Assembly (NCBI GenBank): GCA_964017185.1
Contig: OZ024879.1
Location: 44,709,883-44,773,882, forward strand
Reading direction: 5' to 3'
Source of the DNA: Rugalucina vietnamica
Taxonomy: Eukaryota; Mollusca; Bivalvia; Lucinida; Lucinidae
DNA: 64,000 nucleotides
Translations under genes and position numbers: made by a program
Shown: positions 47,986 through 56,451 of the stretch, piece by piece
Layout of the letters: the number at the start of each line of letters is the position of its first letter
Numbering within the stretch: the first letter of the stretch is position 1
Notes under the pieces: model-generated
Seen by the model: only the letters and a program-made list of their open reading frames with translations
Database searches by the model: none
Told to the model about the DNA's origin: nothing

Positions 47986-50900
47986 TGAAGCATCGATGAC
48001 TCAAGTACTACAATGTATATATAAATCATGACCTTGCGGTGACCTTGACCTATTTTACGGCAAGGTCAACATAGGTCGCCTTTGCATTTGAATGGGAAAA
48101 ATTGTTAAATTGTCATTTAAAGGAAAAATCTTGCAGAAAATGAGCAGTAGGACTGAATATTAATGATTCTGAAAAAAATTGGGCACCAGGGGCTCATCCG
48201 CCCCCACCCCGGGGCAATATACATGTATATTATCATAATATTCAAACATCTTCTTCTCTGAAACCGCTTGGCCAATCAAAGCCAAATTTTACATGAAGCA
48301 TCTATGGGAAGGGGGAACCAATGTGTATATAAATAATCCAGGTCACATGACCAAGATGGCCGCCATGCCCATATATGGTAAAAACCCTTCAAAATCCTTC
48401 TTCTCCGGAACCACTGGACCGATTTCAACGAAACTTGGCATGAAGCATCGGGGACTAGAGTACTACAATGTGTTTATAAATTATGACCTTTGGATGACCT
48501 TGACCTATTTTACGGCAAGGTCAACATAGGTCGCCCATGCATTTGAATGGGAAAAATTGTTAAAATGTCATTTGAAAGGCAAATCTTGCAGGAAATGGGC
48601 AAATGGACTGAAGGTAGGTAATTCTGAAAAAAATTTGGACCCTAGGGGTTGGTCTGCCCCCACCCTGGGGCAATATACATGTATATTAAAAAATATTCAA
48701 AGATCTTCTTCTCTGAAACCACTTGGCCAATCAAAGCCAAATTTTATATGAAGCATCTATAGGAAGGGGGAACCAATTTGTTTATTAATAATCCAGGTCA
48801 CATGACCAAGATGGCCACCATGCCCTTATATGGTAAAAACCCATCAAAATTCTTCTTCTCAGGAACCACTGGACCGATTTCAACGAAACTTGGCATGAAG
48901 CATCAGGGACTAGAGTACTACAATGTATTTATAAATTATGACCTTTGGATGACCTTGACATATTTTACGGCAAGGTCAACATAGGTCGCCCATGCATTTG
49001 AATGGGAAAAAATGTTAAAATGTCATTTGAAAGGCAAATCTTGCAGGAAAAGGGCAAATGGACTGAAGGTAGGTAATTCTGAAAAAATTTGGACCCTAGG
49101 GGTTGGTCTGCCCCCACCCTGGGGCAATATACATGAATATTACAAAAATATTCAAAGATCTTCTTCTCTGAAACCACTTGGCCAATCAAAGCCAAATTTT
49201 ATATGAAGCATCTATAGGAAGGGGGAACCAATTAGTTTCTTAATAATTCAGGTCACATGACCAAGATGGCCACCATGCCCTTATATGGTAAAAACCCTTC
49301 AAAATTCTTTTTCTCCGGAACCACTGGACCGATTTCAAGGAAACTTGGCATGAAGCTTTTGGGACTAGATTACTACAATGTGTTTATAAATTATGACCTT
49401 TGGATGACCTTGACGTATTTTACGGCAAGGTCAACATAGGTCGCCAATGCATTTGAATGGGGAAAACTTTTAAAATGTCATTTTAAGTGAAAGTCTTGCA
49501 GGAAATGGGCAGTAGGACTGAATATTAATGATTCTGAAAAAAATTGGACCCCAGGGACTCATTTGCCCCAGCCCCGGGGCATTATGCATGTATATTACCA
49601 TAATATTCATAATATTACCATAATATTCAAACATCCTTTCCTCTGAAACCGCTTGGCCAATCAAAGCCAAATTTCATATGAAGCATCTATAGAATGGGGA
49701 AATCAATGTATATATAAATAATCCAGGTCACATGACCAAGATGGCCGCTATGCCCATATATGGTATAAACCCTTCAAAAATCTTCTTCTCCGGAACCGGT
49801 GGACCGATTTCGAAGAAACTTGGCATGAAGCATCGATGACTCAAGTACTACAATGTATGTATAAATCATGACCCTGTGATGACCTTGACCTATTTTAAGG
49901 CAAGGTCAGCATGGGTTGCCTATGTATTTGAATATATGTGTGTGAGAGAAAACAAACAATTTGCATATGCGAAAACAAAGACACAGATCAGCTGTGCAGT
50001 AACTGCACAGCTGATCAGTGCCTTTGTTTTCGCCACATGGATGGTACAACTCCTCTCCTACTTATATCCAAAAAATTCAAGCTTCTAGCTTTATTCTGTG
50101 ACTGTACAGCCTGTTTTGTGTCAGACCTGCTTGGAAACCCAAATTGTTGGTTTTCTCATGCACAGGCTCAAAAATCAATTACTGTCACTTGAAAATGGTG
50201 AAGGGACAAGAACTAATATATTATTGTTATTTTGGAAACATTTGCATTGTCTATTTGTGAATTTATTCCTTTATAGCTTATAGAGACATTTTTAACAACA
50301 ACCTTAAGTTAGTAAAGCAATGGGTTTGCAAATATTAGTGAAAATTAAGTTCTTGCAAAACATTGTAAACATATGGTATTGGTAATAATGATGAAAATAA
50401 AGTGAACCACGTCATGAGAAAACCAGATGTTTGCCTATGTGAAAAAGGCGCAGATCTGCTGTGCAGTAACTGCACAGCACCTTTGTTTCCACTAATGGGT
50501 TAGTGCAATCCCTCTTCTTGTTAAATTCGAAAGTTCAAGCTTCAAGTCCTCTTCTGTGACTGTACAGACTGATTTGTGTTGGACCTTGTCAGAAACCATT
50601 AAAACGGCTTTTCGCTCGTCACTGCTAAATTTTTCTTGCTTTTAGCTGGGAATCTCATGCTACAACATGACACTGACAATTTGCTCAAAGTGAAAATCCT
50701 CGATTTCGGACTTGCCAAGAGATTTGAGGGTCCACTTGGCCTTGACTTTGAGGGATTTCGTAAAGATATCAGCGAAGTTGTGAGAATATTTGCCGCTGTT
50801 TATATGGGGGAAGAATTTGACAATGTGAGAGATGTGAGAAAAAACTGGCGGACAAAACTTAACGAAGTAAGTGTCGCTTGAGATGTGCTGGGAGCAAATC

Positions 50901-53900
50901 TGTTATCAGTGTTTCTTTCCTGGCCCCGAGGTTATAAAACTTTTTTCATGCTCAGTTCTGCTGAGACTAAAATTTATCCTGCTCATAAATGTTAAAATGC
51001 CAACAATTTAACATTTATGAGCAGTATAAATTACTAGTTTTTGCGTTTTGAACCTGAATTTTCCACTAATTTTGACTATTTTAACATTTATCAGCAGTTG
51101 AAATTTGATGCTTAGCTGAGCTGAGCTTGACAAAAAGTTTTATAACCTCGAGGCCTGGTTTGACACCAACCAAACTGTGCAGCCATCGAAGATGGTAAGA
51201 ATCTTGAAATTAGGAAAGGTTTTAGAAAACAAAATAGATGGATTCTACTAGGATTCTACTATCTATGTTATGAAAACTATGGAGCTGATCAGCTGAGCAG
51301 TGACCACACTAAGAGCTGATCTGTGCCTTTTGTCTTTATTTTTGCATATTTTGTTTTTCAAATGATTCAGCTTTTTAATTTTGAATGGGAATCAGAATTA
51401 ACTAAAGATTTAAATTCTGAAAGAAATAAGATATATTAGTGTTAAAAGTTAAAAGTGGGGTTATACATCACACGGACATGTTTTCGTGAAAGCAGTTGTT
51501 ATGTCCCATTGCACCACTAATACATTCGAGATTATCTATGATGTGTAGCTTCTATTTAATAGCACAGCTATTCGATACAATGTATCATATAAGAACAATC
51601 TCTGACATACTGCGTCAGGGAGTCGACTATTTGGCTCAGTGGTTAGAGCATCTGGGACGTGGGATTTTTTCAAATGCTGCATCATTTCTTAGTTACGAAT
51701 TTTCCTATTCGTAAGACAGTCTGATTTGCTTTAGATCTGCTTAAAAACGCAGATAGGACTGATGTTCATGTGATAAGCTTTGTATTATATTATACAGGTT
51801 GCTCAATATTTGAATGTTGAAGATCGGAGGGAACTATTTTGTCTCATTGACGGTGCTCTGAAGCTAGTCCACCCTGATGATGTTCAACAATATAGATCTC
51901 ATGTGAATAAACATCTCAACTATGGTAGGTCGAGATCATGCTGGTCAGTGAAAATGCAAAAACTTTGCTTCAAAAGAATGGAGCAGACTGGCGCAAAGTG
52001 TAGGACCCTGGGCCGGAGGTCCCAGGTTCAATCCTCAGCTGGGGTGCTTTTTGTTGTGGCCTTGAAAAAAATCACAATTCCTCATCTCCTGGAGTAATGG
52101 TAAAAAATTGATTGACTCAATACGCAATAAGACCCCACCCCCCCCCCCAACCCCCCCCCCCCCCCAAAAAAAAAAAAAAAATCTTAGGTTTCAGGAAAAG
52201 GATATTATTTAGGCTTCACATTCACAGAGTCTGTGTGTTCTATTTGATAAGTATTTGTCAAAGAGTCTGTGCATTTCCAATGACCAATATGCAGATCCAA
52301 GTTTATAAAACTTAACAAAATTTCATGCCGATCTCCAATGACATTGTAAGGCTGACTGTTGATAGATTGTAGAATACTAAAGAAAGCATTTGATCAGCCT
52401 GCACCTAAGGCAGCTCCTGTGAATTCAGAAATGTCTCAAAAACTTCATATTTTCTAATATTTGCAAATTTGTTGCCTCACATATTCCAAGTTCTTGCTAG
52501 GAAAGAGTGACTATAAGCATCATAGACTGTACGAGTTCTCACTTGCAAAATCAAAACCTCGCTAATGAATTGGAAATAAAAATATCAGATGAGCTGCCTC
52601 ATAAGAAAACCAACAATCTGCATGTGAGAAAACAAAGAGGCAGATCAGCTTCGCGGTAACCGCGAAGCTGATCAGCGCCTTTGTTTTCGCCTCCAGGAAA
52701 GTACAATCCCTCTTCTTCTTAAATCCGAAATTTCAAGCTTCTAGCCATCTTCTGTGCTTGTACAGCTCAGTTTGTGTCAGACCTGTTCGGAAACCACAAT
52801 GGTGGTTTTCCTACGAGGTGGCTCAAATAATAAAAGTCGTGAAAAATTTCTGAACCTGGGGGCTTAGCCATCCTTAATTTGGAATATTAGTCATCAACAT
52901 AACAGGCATCTCCTAGGCAGTGATCAAACTTGCATCCTCTTCATTACAAGGGTGTACACTACCCAGTAAACTGCTGCAGGGAGGTATTAATGAGATACAA
53001 AACAAAATAATAAGAAAATATGTCCAAAACTGATTTTTTTTATCCAGTTTACAATTATTTTTTTTTTTTTCTACAGCAATGAAGAAGGAAGAGAATGACA
53101 TAATGAGAAGAGTGGCGACCATCTTGTTTCCCGAGGAAGGGCAAGATAAACACAAAACAGTTCCAATTAATGTCTCAGATTCTGTGGTAAGGGAATGTCT
53201 CAAAATTAACAGAGCATGTTGAGGTAGTAGTAGAGCATCAGATGTCTAATTGTGAGTTGCTGGATTCAAGTCCGAAGTGCAGCACTGTGTTGTGTCCTTG
53301 AGCAAGACATATTAACTCCCCAGAGGACTAGTAAATACACAGGAAGCTGTGGCTTTATCTCGACATGACTGAAAATTGTTGACTAGGACTTTAAACCTCA
53401 ATACAAGCAAACATAAACAAACATTATTTTTCTTCCGAGTAAGCTGTAGGGATAATTCTCAAATAGAAGGAAAATCTCCATATCATGGGATTGTCTCTGT
53501 TTAAGGAGATGAGTAATGTTAAAAATAGCTACATCCCTCCCCCACAAAAAATTAAATGTCCCTTGACTGGGGGAATGTCCCCTGATTAAAAACTTGGAAG
53601 AAATGTTGATTTTCTTGGTGATTTTAATGTTAACCTTGGTTACTTTTATGACATGTTTTCAAGCAAAGGGTAGGAACTTGAATCTGAATCTTTTTATTTA
53701 CACCATTTCCTGTCCCGTCACTCCCCCAGATTGGAGAACAAAATTTTAACACATTGTATAAATATTGATCAAAATGCATTAGACTCTATGGCAATGTCTC
53801 CCGATCAAGCAAATGTCTCCATTTTTGAGAATCACCCCCAGCTGTCTATGTACGCACAACCTATGCATATCTTGGTACACATCAATCTGGTCCCGAGGTT

Positions 53901-54324
53901 ATAAAACTTTTTTCATGCTCAACTCAGCTGAGCTTGAAATTTCATTTCCTGATAAATACTAAAATAGCCCAAATATATTGAAATTGAAAGTTTAGAACTC
54001 CAAAGCATGTAATTTATCCTGCTGATAAATGTTAAAATGCCAACAATTGTTGGCATTTTAACATCTATGAGCAGGATAAATTTTAGACTCAGCTGAGCTG
54101 AGCATGAAAAAAGTTTTATAACCTCAGGACGTGATTTTGCCTGCGTACATGGTATGCATCTGAATACTTATCATACTTCTAATCTGTTCCAATCTATTTA
54201 GGTGCGGGATGTCCCAGATTTCAGCCATCAAGATGAAGCGGACAGTTTCCAAACAGGTGATCTGGTTACCATGGTAGCAGACGACACCTTGGATAATATC
54301 AGGATGGAATTCTCAGTCGGTTGA
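36313..54324 (+). CDS. Protein kinase, 463 aa, 11 coding exons (possibly NIK/Cot-like)
   Basis: Exons: 36313-36388, 37391-37483, 39004-39061, 40973-41123, 43175-43315, 44511-44646, 47259-47414, 50646-50866, 51798-51924, 53077-53186, 54202-54324. They sum to 1392 nt, all GT/AG and in frame. Residues 1-126 have no domain I recognise. The kinase domain starts near residue 140: glycine loop LGSGNSAG (148-155), AxK lysine K172, a putative helix C Glu near 181-183, hinge HMEIL, catalytic loop HHDLHAGN with D268 and N273, and DFG at 290-292. The likely helix F Asp is D311, only 21 residues after D290, and there is no APE motif, so the activation segment is shortened. All catalytic residues are present, so activity is plausible. 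The tail (about 345-463) is acidic and Ser/Asp-rich at the end. Spacing of the lysine, helix C and hinge recalls MAP3K14/MAP3K8 kinases (recollection, not a search). Introns carry more than 15 MITEs. Confidence 0.85.
36573..36806. mobile_element. Family D MITE, GCCGCGATGCGAG end variant
   Basis: In kinase intron 1. One core arm is shortened (GTGCAGTAACTGATCAG). Confidence 0.75.
36865..37110. mobile_element. Family C MITE in kinase intron 1
   Basis: Degenerate left end ACATGCCTATGTAATATAC; right end ACATGTTTTCCTGATG. Confidence 0.65.
37120..37230. mobile_element. Family D internal fragment
   Basis: CTGTACAGCCACAGAAGAT and AGGTATTGTGCTATCTACT match the D interior. Confidence 0.4.
37391..37483 (+). 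CDS. Kinase exon 2
   Basis: Acceptor TATTTTTCAG, donor GTAAGA, phase 1 to phase 1. Encodes GIDIAKTIQDLSPTTQQ and onward; N-terminal region of unknown role. Confidence 0.8.
37484..38806. other. Kinase intron 2, mostly unique sequence
   Basis: No repeat recognised over more than 1.3 kb, the longest clean stretch in the gene. Confidence 0.5.
38807..38962. mobile_element. Family C MITE lacking the central hairpin, both ends present
   Basis: CATCAGGAAAACTTGCCCAT on the left and ATGGACATGTTTTTCTGATGG on the right show the terminal inverted repeat of the family. The ATTGTGGGTACACG hairpin is absent. Confidence 0.7.
39004..39061 (+). CDS. Kinase exon 3
   Basis: Short 58-nt exon, acceptor TAATTTCAG, donor GTATGC. 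Encodes FIDYDAQGKQIIEYKESK. A family D MITE begins 16 nt after the donor. Confidence 0.78.
39078..39357. mobile_element. Family D MITE with A-rich insertion
   Basis: Begins 16 nt after the kinase exon 3 donor; an A-rich stretch (39275-39298) interrupts a repeated TGCGCCTTT. Confidence 0.7.
39632..39868. mobile_element. Family D MITE, full length
   Basis: TGAGCCGCATCGTGAG...CGTCGCGACTCA; core TTCGCGGT/ACCGCGAA intact. Confidence 0.8.
40059..40291. mobile_element. Family D MITE
   Basis: CCGCCTCGTGGG...GAGGCGGCTC; intact TTCGCGGT core. Confidence 0.78.
40321..40573. mobile_element. Family D MITE, eroded core
   Basis: TGAGCCGTGGCACAAG (the head is partly duplicated at 40350) to GTGGCTCA. Confidence 0.7.
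40686..40902. repeat. Element built of AAATAGGGAGAT words, copy 2 (inverted)
   Basis: CATACATGTGATACAC to GATATCACATATATGG with six AATAGGGAGA-like units. In kinase intron 3. Confidence 0.6.
40973..41123 (+). CDS. Kinase exon 4
   Basis: The acceptor is preceded by about 40 consecutive T, which serve as the polypyrimidine tract. Donor GTAAGT, phase 0 at the end. Encodes the stretch just before the kinase domain. Confidence 0.83.
41304..41503. mobile_element. Family C MITE, internally deleted, kinase intron 4
   Basis: AGGAAAACTTGCCCATGCAA start, GTTGTGGGTGCGGG remnant, TACTGTTTTGCTACATAACA and end. Confidence 0.6.
41667..41902. mobile_element. Family D MITE
   Basis: TGAGCCTCCTCATGGG...GATGGCTCA; TTCACGGT versus ACTGCGAA core with two mismatches. 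Directly precedes H1. Confidence 0.78.
41931..43109 (+). mobile_element. Helitron-like element H1 with about 313-bp internal repeats
   Basis: The 5' region TATGCCCCCAACTTTG...AAAGTTGG can fold. The inverted AGTTGGGGGCATA recurs at 43072-43084. The 3' end is a hairpin GTGTTT-TAC-AAACAC (43085-43099), then GCATTT and CTAG, as in Helitrons. Three internal units start near 42016, 42331 and 42641 (GGTGAATGCTAGGGTTTTG). Confidence 0.6.
43175..43315 (+). CDS. Kinase exon 5 (glycine loop and AxK)
   Basis: Acceptor AATTTTTCAG, donor GTGAGT, phase 0 on both sides. Carries LGSGNSAG and AQK. Confidence 0.87.
43348..43582. mobile_element. Family D MITE, TGTGCATGAG end variant
   Basis: Starts 32 nt after the kinase exon 5 donor; GTGCAGT/ACTGCAC core intact. 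Confidence 0.78.
43796..44032. mobile_element. Family D MITE with hybrid core
   Basis: The left core arm is TTCGTAGT and the right arm is ACTGCACA, so each arm comes from a different subfamily. Confidence 0.7.
44511..44646 (+). CDS. Kinase exon 6 (helix C to hinge)
   Basis: Acceptor TTTTATACAG, donor GTATCA. Encodes FREDEIRCW ... PSLYLF ... IHMEIL. A family D MITE begins 11 nt after the donor. Confidence 0.85.
44658..44893. mobile_element. Family D MITE at the start of kinase intron 6
   Basis: Begins 11 nt after the donor; core TTCACAGT/ACTGCGAA. Confidence 0.75.
44898..46942 (+). mobile_element. Helitron-like element H2 carrying a 151-bp satellite
   Basis: About 13 tandem units of roughly 151 bp (44980-46900) each contain TTTCCGCTCAATATCTC and GCCCTTGATTGACGTCA. 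One unit is about 12 bp short. The 3' end is GGGGCTATA, then a hairpin GTCAGA-TCC-TCTGAC (46920-46934), AATT and CTAG. The 5' boundary is uncertain. Located in kinase intron 6. Confidence 0.65.
44980..46900 (+). repeat. 151-bp tandem satellite, about 13 units
   Basis: The unit is open on the minus strand over several copies, which gives false open frames with the same internal peptide. Divergence between units is visible, so the array is not recent. Confidence 0.85.
47005..47185 (-). mobile_element. tRNA-derived SINE
   Basis: The minus strand has A box TGGCCAAGTGGTTAAGAGC and B box GGGTTTGAGTTCC, then CACGTGAGACAAGCC as in the 30-kb copies. Located in kinase intron 6, ahead of exon 7. Confidence 0.65.
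47259..47414 (+). CDS. Kinase exon 7 (catalytic loop, first half)
   Basis: Acceptor TTTTTCCAG, donor GTACGT. Ends in WAHHDLH; the loop is completed by exon 8. A family C MITE begins 10 nt after the donor. Confidence 0.87.
47425..47690. mobile_element. Family C MITE at the start of kinase intron 7
   Basis: CATCAGGAAAACATCTCTGTG begins 10 nt after the exon 7 donor. Ends CCCTGTATATTGCATG, where H3 starts. Confidence 0.65.
47698..49935 (+). mobile_element. Helitron-like element H3 with 455-bp tandem units, 3' truncated
   Basis: Starts TAGCTCACCTGAGCC...GGTGAGCT (hairpin) and a GTCCGTCC-rich tract. Units then start at 47788, 48243, 48698, 49153 and 49628. Each unit itself holds two related halves beginning ATCTTCTTCTC. 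Each carries AAGATGGCCGCC or AAGATGGCCACC. The 3' end is lost where a family D copy begins. Located in kinase intron 7. Confidence 0.7.
49936..50170. mobile_element. Family D MITE truncating H3
   Basis: GTGTGAGAGAAAAC start, GTGCAGT/ACTGCAC core, CACAGGCTCA end. Confidence 0.72.
50403..50627. mobile_element. Family D MITE, decayed, before kinase exon 8
   Basis: TGAACCACGTCATGAG start; one arm lost; ends 18 nt before the exon. Confidence 0.6.
50646..50866 (+). CDS. Kinase exon 8 (catalytic Asn, DFG, helix F)
   Basis: Acceptor TTGCTTTTAG, donor GTAAGT. Encodes AGNLML ... KILDFGLAKRF ... RKDISEVVRIFAAVYMG. A degenerate family D copy ends 18 nt before the exon. Confidence 0.88.
50925..51152. 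mobile_element. TIR element with CGAGGTTATAAAACTTTTT ends, copy 1
   Basis: The left end and AAAAGTTTTATAACCTCG are inverted. Inner arms GATAAATGTTAAAATGCC are mirrored. Confidence 0.65.
51155..51372. mobile_element. Family D relic
   Basis: TTTGACACCAACCAAACTGTG and GGAGCTGATCAGC...GAGCTGATCTGTGCC remain. Confidence 0.45.
51440..51490. mobile_element. Family C MITE end fragment
   Basis: AAAAGTGGGGTTATACATCAC and GGACATGTTTTCGTGA. Confidence 0.4.
51798..51924 (+). CDS. Kinase exon 9
   Basis: Acceptor ATTATACAG, donor GTAGGT. Encodes the C-lobe end, VAQYLNVEDRRELFCL and onward. Confidence 0.82.
51970..52135 (+). mobile_element. tRNA-derived SINE (same family as 33.0 kb)
   Basis: B box GGTTCAATCC near 52026, followed by TTTTTGTTGTGGCCTTGAA. 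It ends before a C-rich/A-rich tract. A separate tRNA-like head, GGCTCAGTGGTTAGAGC, is at 51635. Confidence 0.55.
52590..52825. mobile_element. Family D MITE, kinase intron 9
   Basis: TGAGCTGCCTCATAAG...GAGGTGGCTCA; intact TTCGCGGT/ACCGCGAA core. Confidence 0.78.
53077..53186 (+). CDS. Kinase exon 10
   Basis: Acceptor TTTTCTACAG, donor GTAAGG, phase 1 to 0. Encodes a charged stretch beginning MKKEENDIMRRV. Confidence 0.8.
53200..53410 (+). mobile_element. tRNA-derived SINE with Deu-like central core
   Basis: B-box-like GGATTCAAGTCC, then TGTGTCCTTGAGCAAGACA, the core seen in DeuSINE/V-SINE-type elements (family knowledge). Ends GACTTTAAACCTCAATAC. Kinase intron 10. Confidence 0.55.
53449..53838. 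repeat. Inverted-ended repeat with TCTCC/TGTCCC words
   Basis: GGGATAATTCTCAAATAG and TTTTTGAGAATCACCCCC are inverted ends; the interior repeats AATGTCTCC / TGTCCCTTGA. Confidence 0.4.
53892..54127. mobile_element. TIR element with CGAGGTTATAAAACTTTTT ends, copy 2
   Basis: Same ends plus CTCAGCTGAGC arms and an inner GCCAACAATTGTTGGC palindrome. A partial third end lies at 23440-23490. Confidence 0.68.
54202..54324 (+). CDS. Kinase exon 11 (terminal)
   Basis: Acceptor TCTATTTAG. Reads to TGA at 54322-54324 after FSVG. No strong AATAAA signal was seen in the following few hundred bases. Confidence 0.78.
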   Translation: MRDVPDFSHQDEADSFQTGDLVTMVADDTLDNIRMEFSVG

Positions 54325-54683
54325 TATAAAAATGAAAATCGTTTGAGACGAGAAAGCTCAATCAGCAGTGTGCTAGTTTCGTAAGAAGGTGGACCTGCCT
54401 TAGGTCTTAATCTCCTGCATATTTCTTTCATGACAATTTGGTCATGAAAATATTTGTACAGCCTTTTTTTCATCTTCCCCCGATTCAAGCAGAGCATTTG
54501 TCTGTTAGTGAGGGAAGAAATGTGAACAAAATGTTGGTTACCTACCTCTTGGTGTCTTGCCAACAAACAGTGTGGTTAGGATTGCCGACCTGCCATCATG
54601 GACTTGGCTATAAAATGCAGTCAAGGTATGTATGTATGTGTTTATAAAATGAGCTGCATCATGAAAAACCTGCCTTATTGCAC

Positions 54684-55548
54684 ATGAGCCACATCATTAG
54701 AAAACTGGATTTTTGTCTATGCAAAAACAAAGACGCAGATCAGCTGTGTAGTAACTGCACAGCTAATCAGCGCCTTTGTTACTGCACAGCTGATCAGTGC
54801 CTTTGTTTTTGCTTCACGGATAGTACAATTCCTCTTCTTCTTAAATCCCTCTGCAGTCTACTTGTTAAATCGGAAAGGCCTAGGGAATTTAAGGCCTGAT
54901 TTCGGCCTCATGTGTCGGTAAAAAATTGAATTTTGGAATTTTGAGGAGAGAAGTATTGCGAATAGCAGGTATAGGCCCCTGCTTATAAATTCTAGCACAA
55001 CTATCACATTCAAATTACACATGTTGCCATGGCAACGCTCCGAAAAGCATAGAAATACCACTTTTTGCAATTTTGGGTCTATTTTTCACCGTTCAACATC
55101 ATTTTCAACTACCGGCCCACACGACGAACAATTTCTTATTGTGAAATAATTATGAAGTATCATCCAGAGATATTGTATGCTAAGTATCATTTTGTTCGTC
55201 GTGTGGGCTGGCACTTAAAAATTAAAAAATGTGTTCAGAAATGGTCAAAAATTGACCAAAAAGTGCAAAATGTGCTCTATCTATTGTTCTTCTGGGCGTT
55301 GCCATGGCAACGCTTGTATGATAAATGAAGCACTTGGTCTTGTGTTTAATAGAGGAGACATATGACTGTTTTGAGGAATAGTTTTCTCACCTAAATTCCA
55401 AAATTTATTTTTTAGCAAAATCTGAGGCCAAATTCAGGCGTTAAATGCCCTAGTCCTTTCAAGCTTCTGACCTTCTTCTGTGACTGTACAGGCCAATTTG
55501 TGTAATACTATGATGTAGTCGGAAATCCCAACTACTGTTGTTTTTTTT
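54684..55548. mobile_element. Family D MITE split by the foldback at 54874
   Basis: TGAGCCACATCATTAG...TTAAATC on the left and CAAGCTTCTGACCTTCTTCTG...GTCGGAAATCCC on the right. The left part also has a duplicated core arm. Confidence 0.65.
54874..55459. mobile_element. Large foldback element, about 290-bp arms
   Basis: AAAGGCCTAGGG... on the left is mirrored by ...CCCTAGTCCTTT on the right, and the similarity continues to a central inverted pair CACACGACGAACAA / TTGTTCGTCGTGTG. Each arm carries a perfect GTTGCCATGGCAAC (55023, 55298). The element sits inside a family D MITE, whose halves flank it. Confidence 0.75.
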
Positions 55549-55569
55549 TTTCAAACTGGCGTCACATAC

Positions 55570-55808
55570 GAGACGTCTCGTGGGAAAACCAACAATGTGG
55601 TTTCCGAACAGGTCCGACACAAACCGAGCTGTACAAGCACAGAAGCAAGCTAGTAGCTTGAAAAATATCGGATTTAAGAAGAAGAGGAAGTTTACTATCC
55701 GTGTAGCGAAAACAAAGGCGCTGATCAGTTTCGCGGTTAAACCGCGAAGCTGATCTGCGTCTTCGTTTTCGCATATGCAGATTGTTGGTTTTCCCACGAG
55801 GCGGCTCA
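55570..55808. mobile_element. Family D MITE
   Basis: GAGACGTCTCGTGGG...GGCGGCTCA; core TTCGCGGTTAAACCGCGAA. Confidence 0.78.
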
Positions 55809-55959
55809 TATGCAAAAACAAAGGTGTTCATCCGCTGTGCTCTTTCTTTTTAATGGTAAACTGATTAAAATTGTAGATTGGTACACAAACTACTAATACA
55901 ATCATTAAACTCTGAATTTGTTAAGTTTAGAATAGATATGTGTTTTAGAACTTTAAATT

Positions 55960-56350
55960 TTATAAAGTTACGGTACATGTAGATGTATATGTATTTGCAA
56001 ATTAACATGTCCATGTAATTATGTTTTAGGCCTTTACAATTTACATTGGTATGTGTTTTAGAACTTTATGACAAATTCACATGTACATGTGTTTATGTTT
56101 TAAAATTTTCAAATTTACTGGCACATGTGGTTTGTGTATTAGAACAATAAATTTACATGTATATGTATAGGAGTGTGAAAATTTACATGTACATGTCATT
56201 GTTTTAGATCTTACAAATTTACATTAATTCATGTTACCTGTGTTAGAACTTGACAAATTTACATGTACATGTTTTTGTTTTAAAAATTTTCAAATTTATT
56301 TGCACATGTTTATGTGTTTTAGATCTTCACAAATTCTACATGTGATTTGT
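55960..56350 (+). repeat. Degenerate repeat of TTTACATGTACATGT and TTTTAGAACTT
   Basis: About six loosely spaced units; AT-rich, no coding frame. Confidence 0.55.
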
Positions 56351-56451
56351 TTTATGGATAATTTTATGACTAATACTTGCCATTTTACAGTCCAATTTAT
56401 ACTTGTTTCATTTTAATATTCATAAGTGTAAGCAGGGTACATTGAGTTTGT

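Noticed and set aside
47589..49670. Frames with GTTGPISTKLGMKH
   Set aside because: They come from the 455-bp satellite units of H3.
55065..55328. 87-codon frame with basic residues
   Set aside because: Lies wholly inside the foldback element arms.
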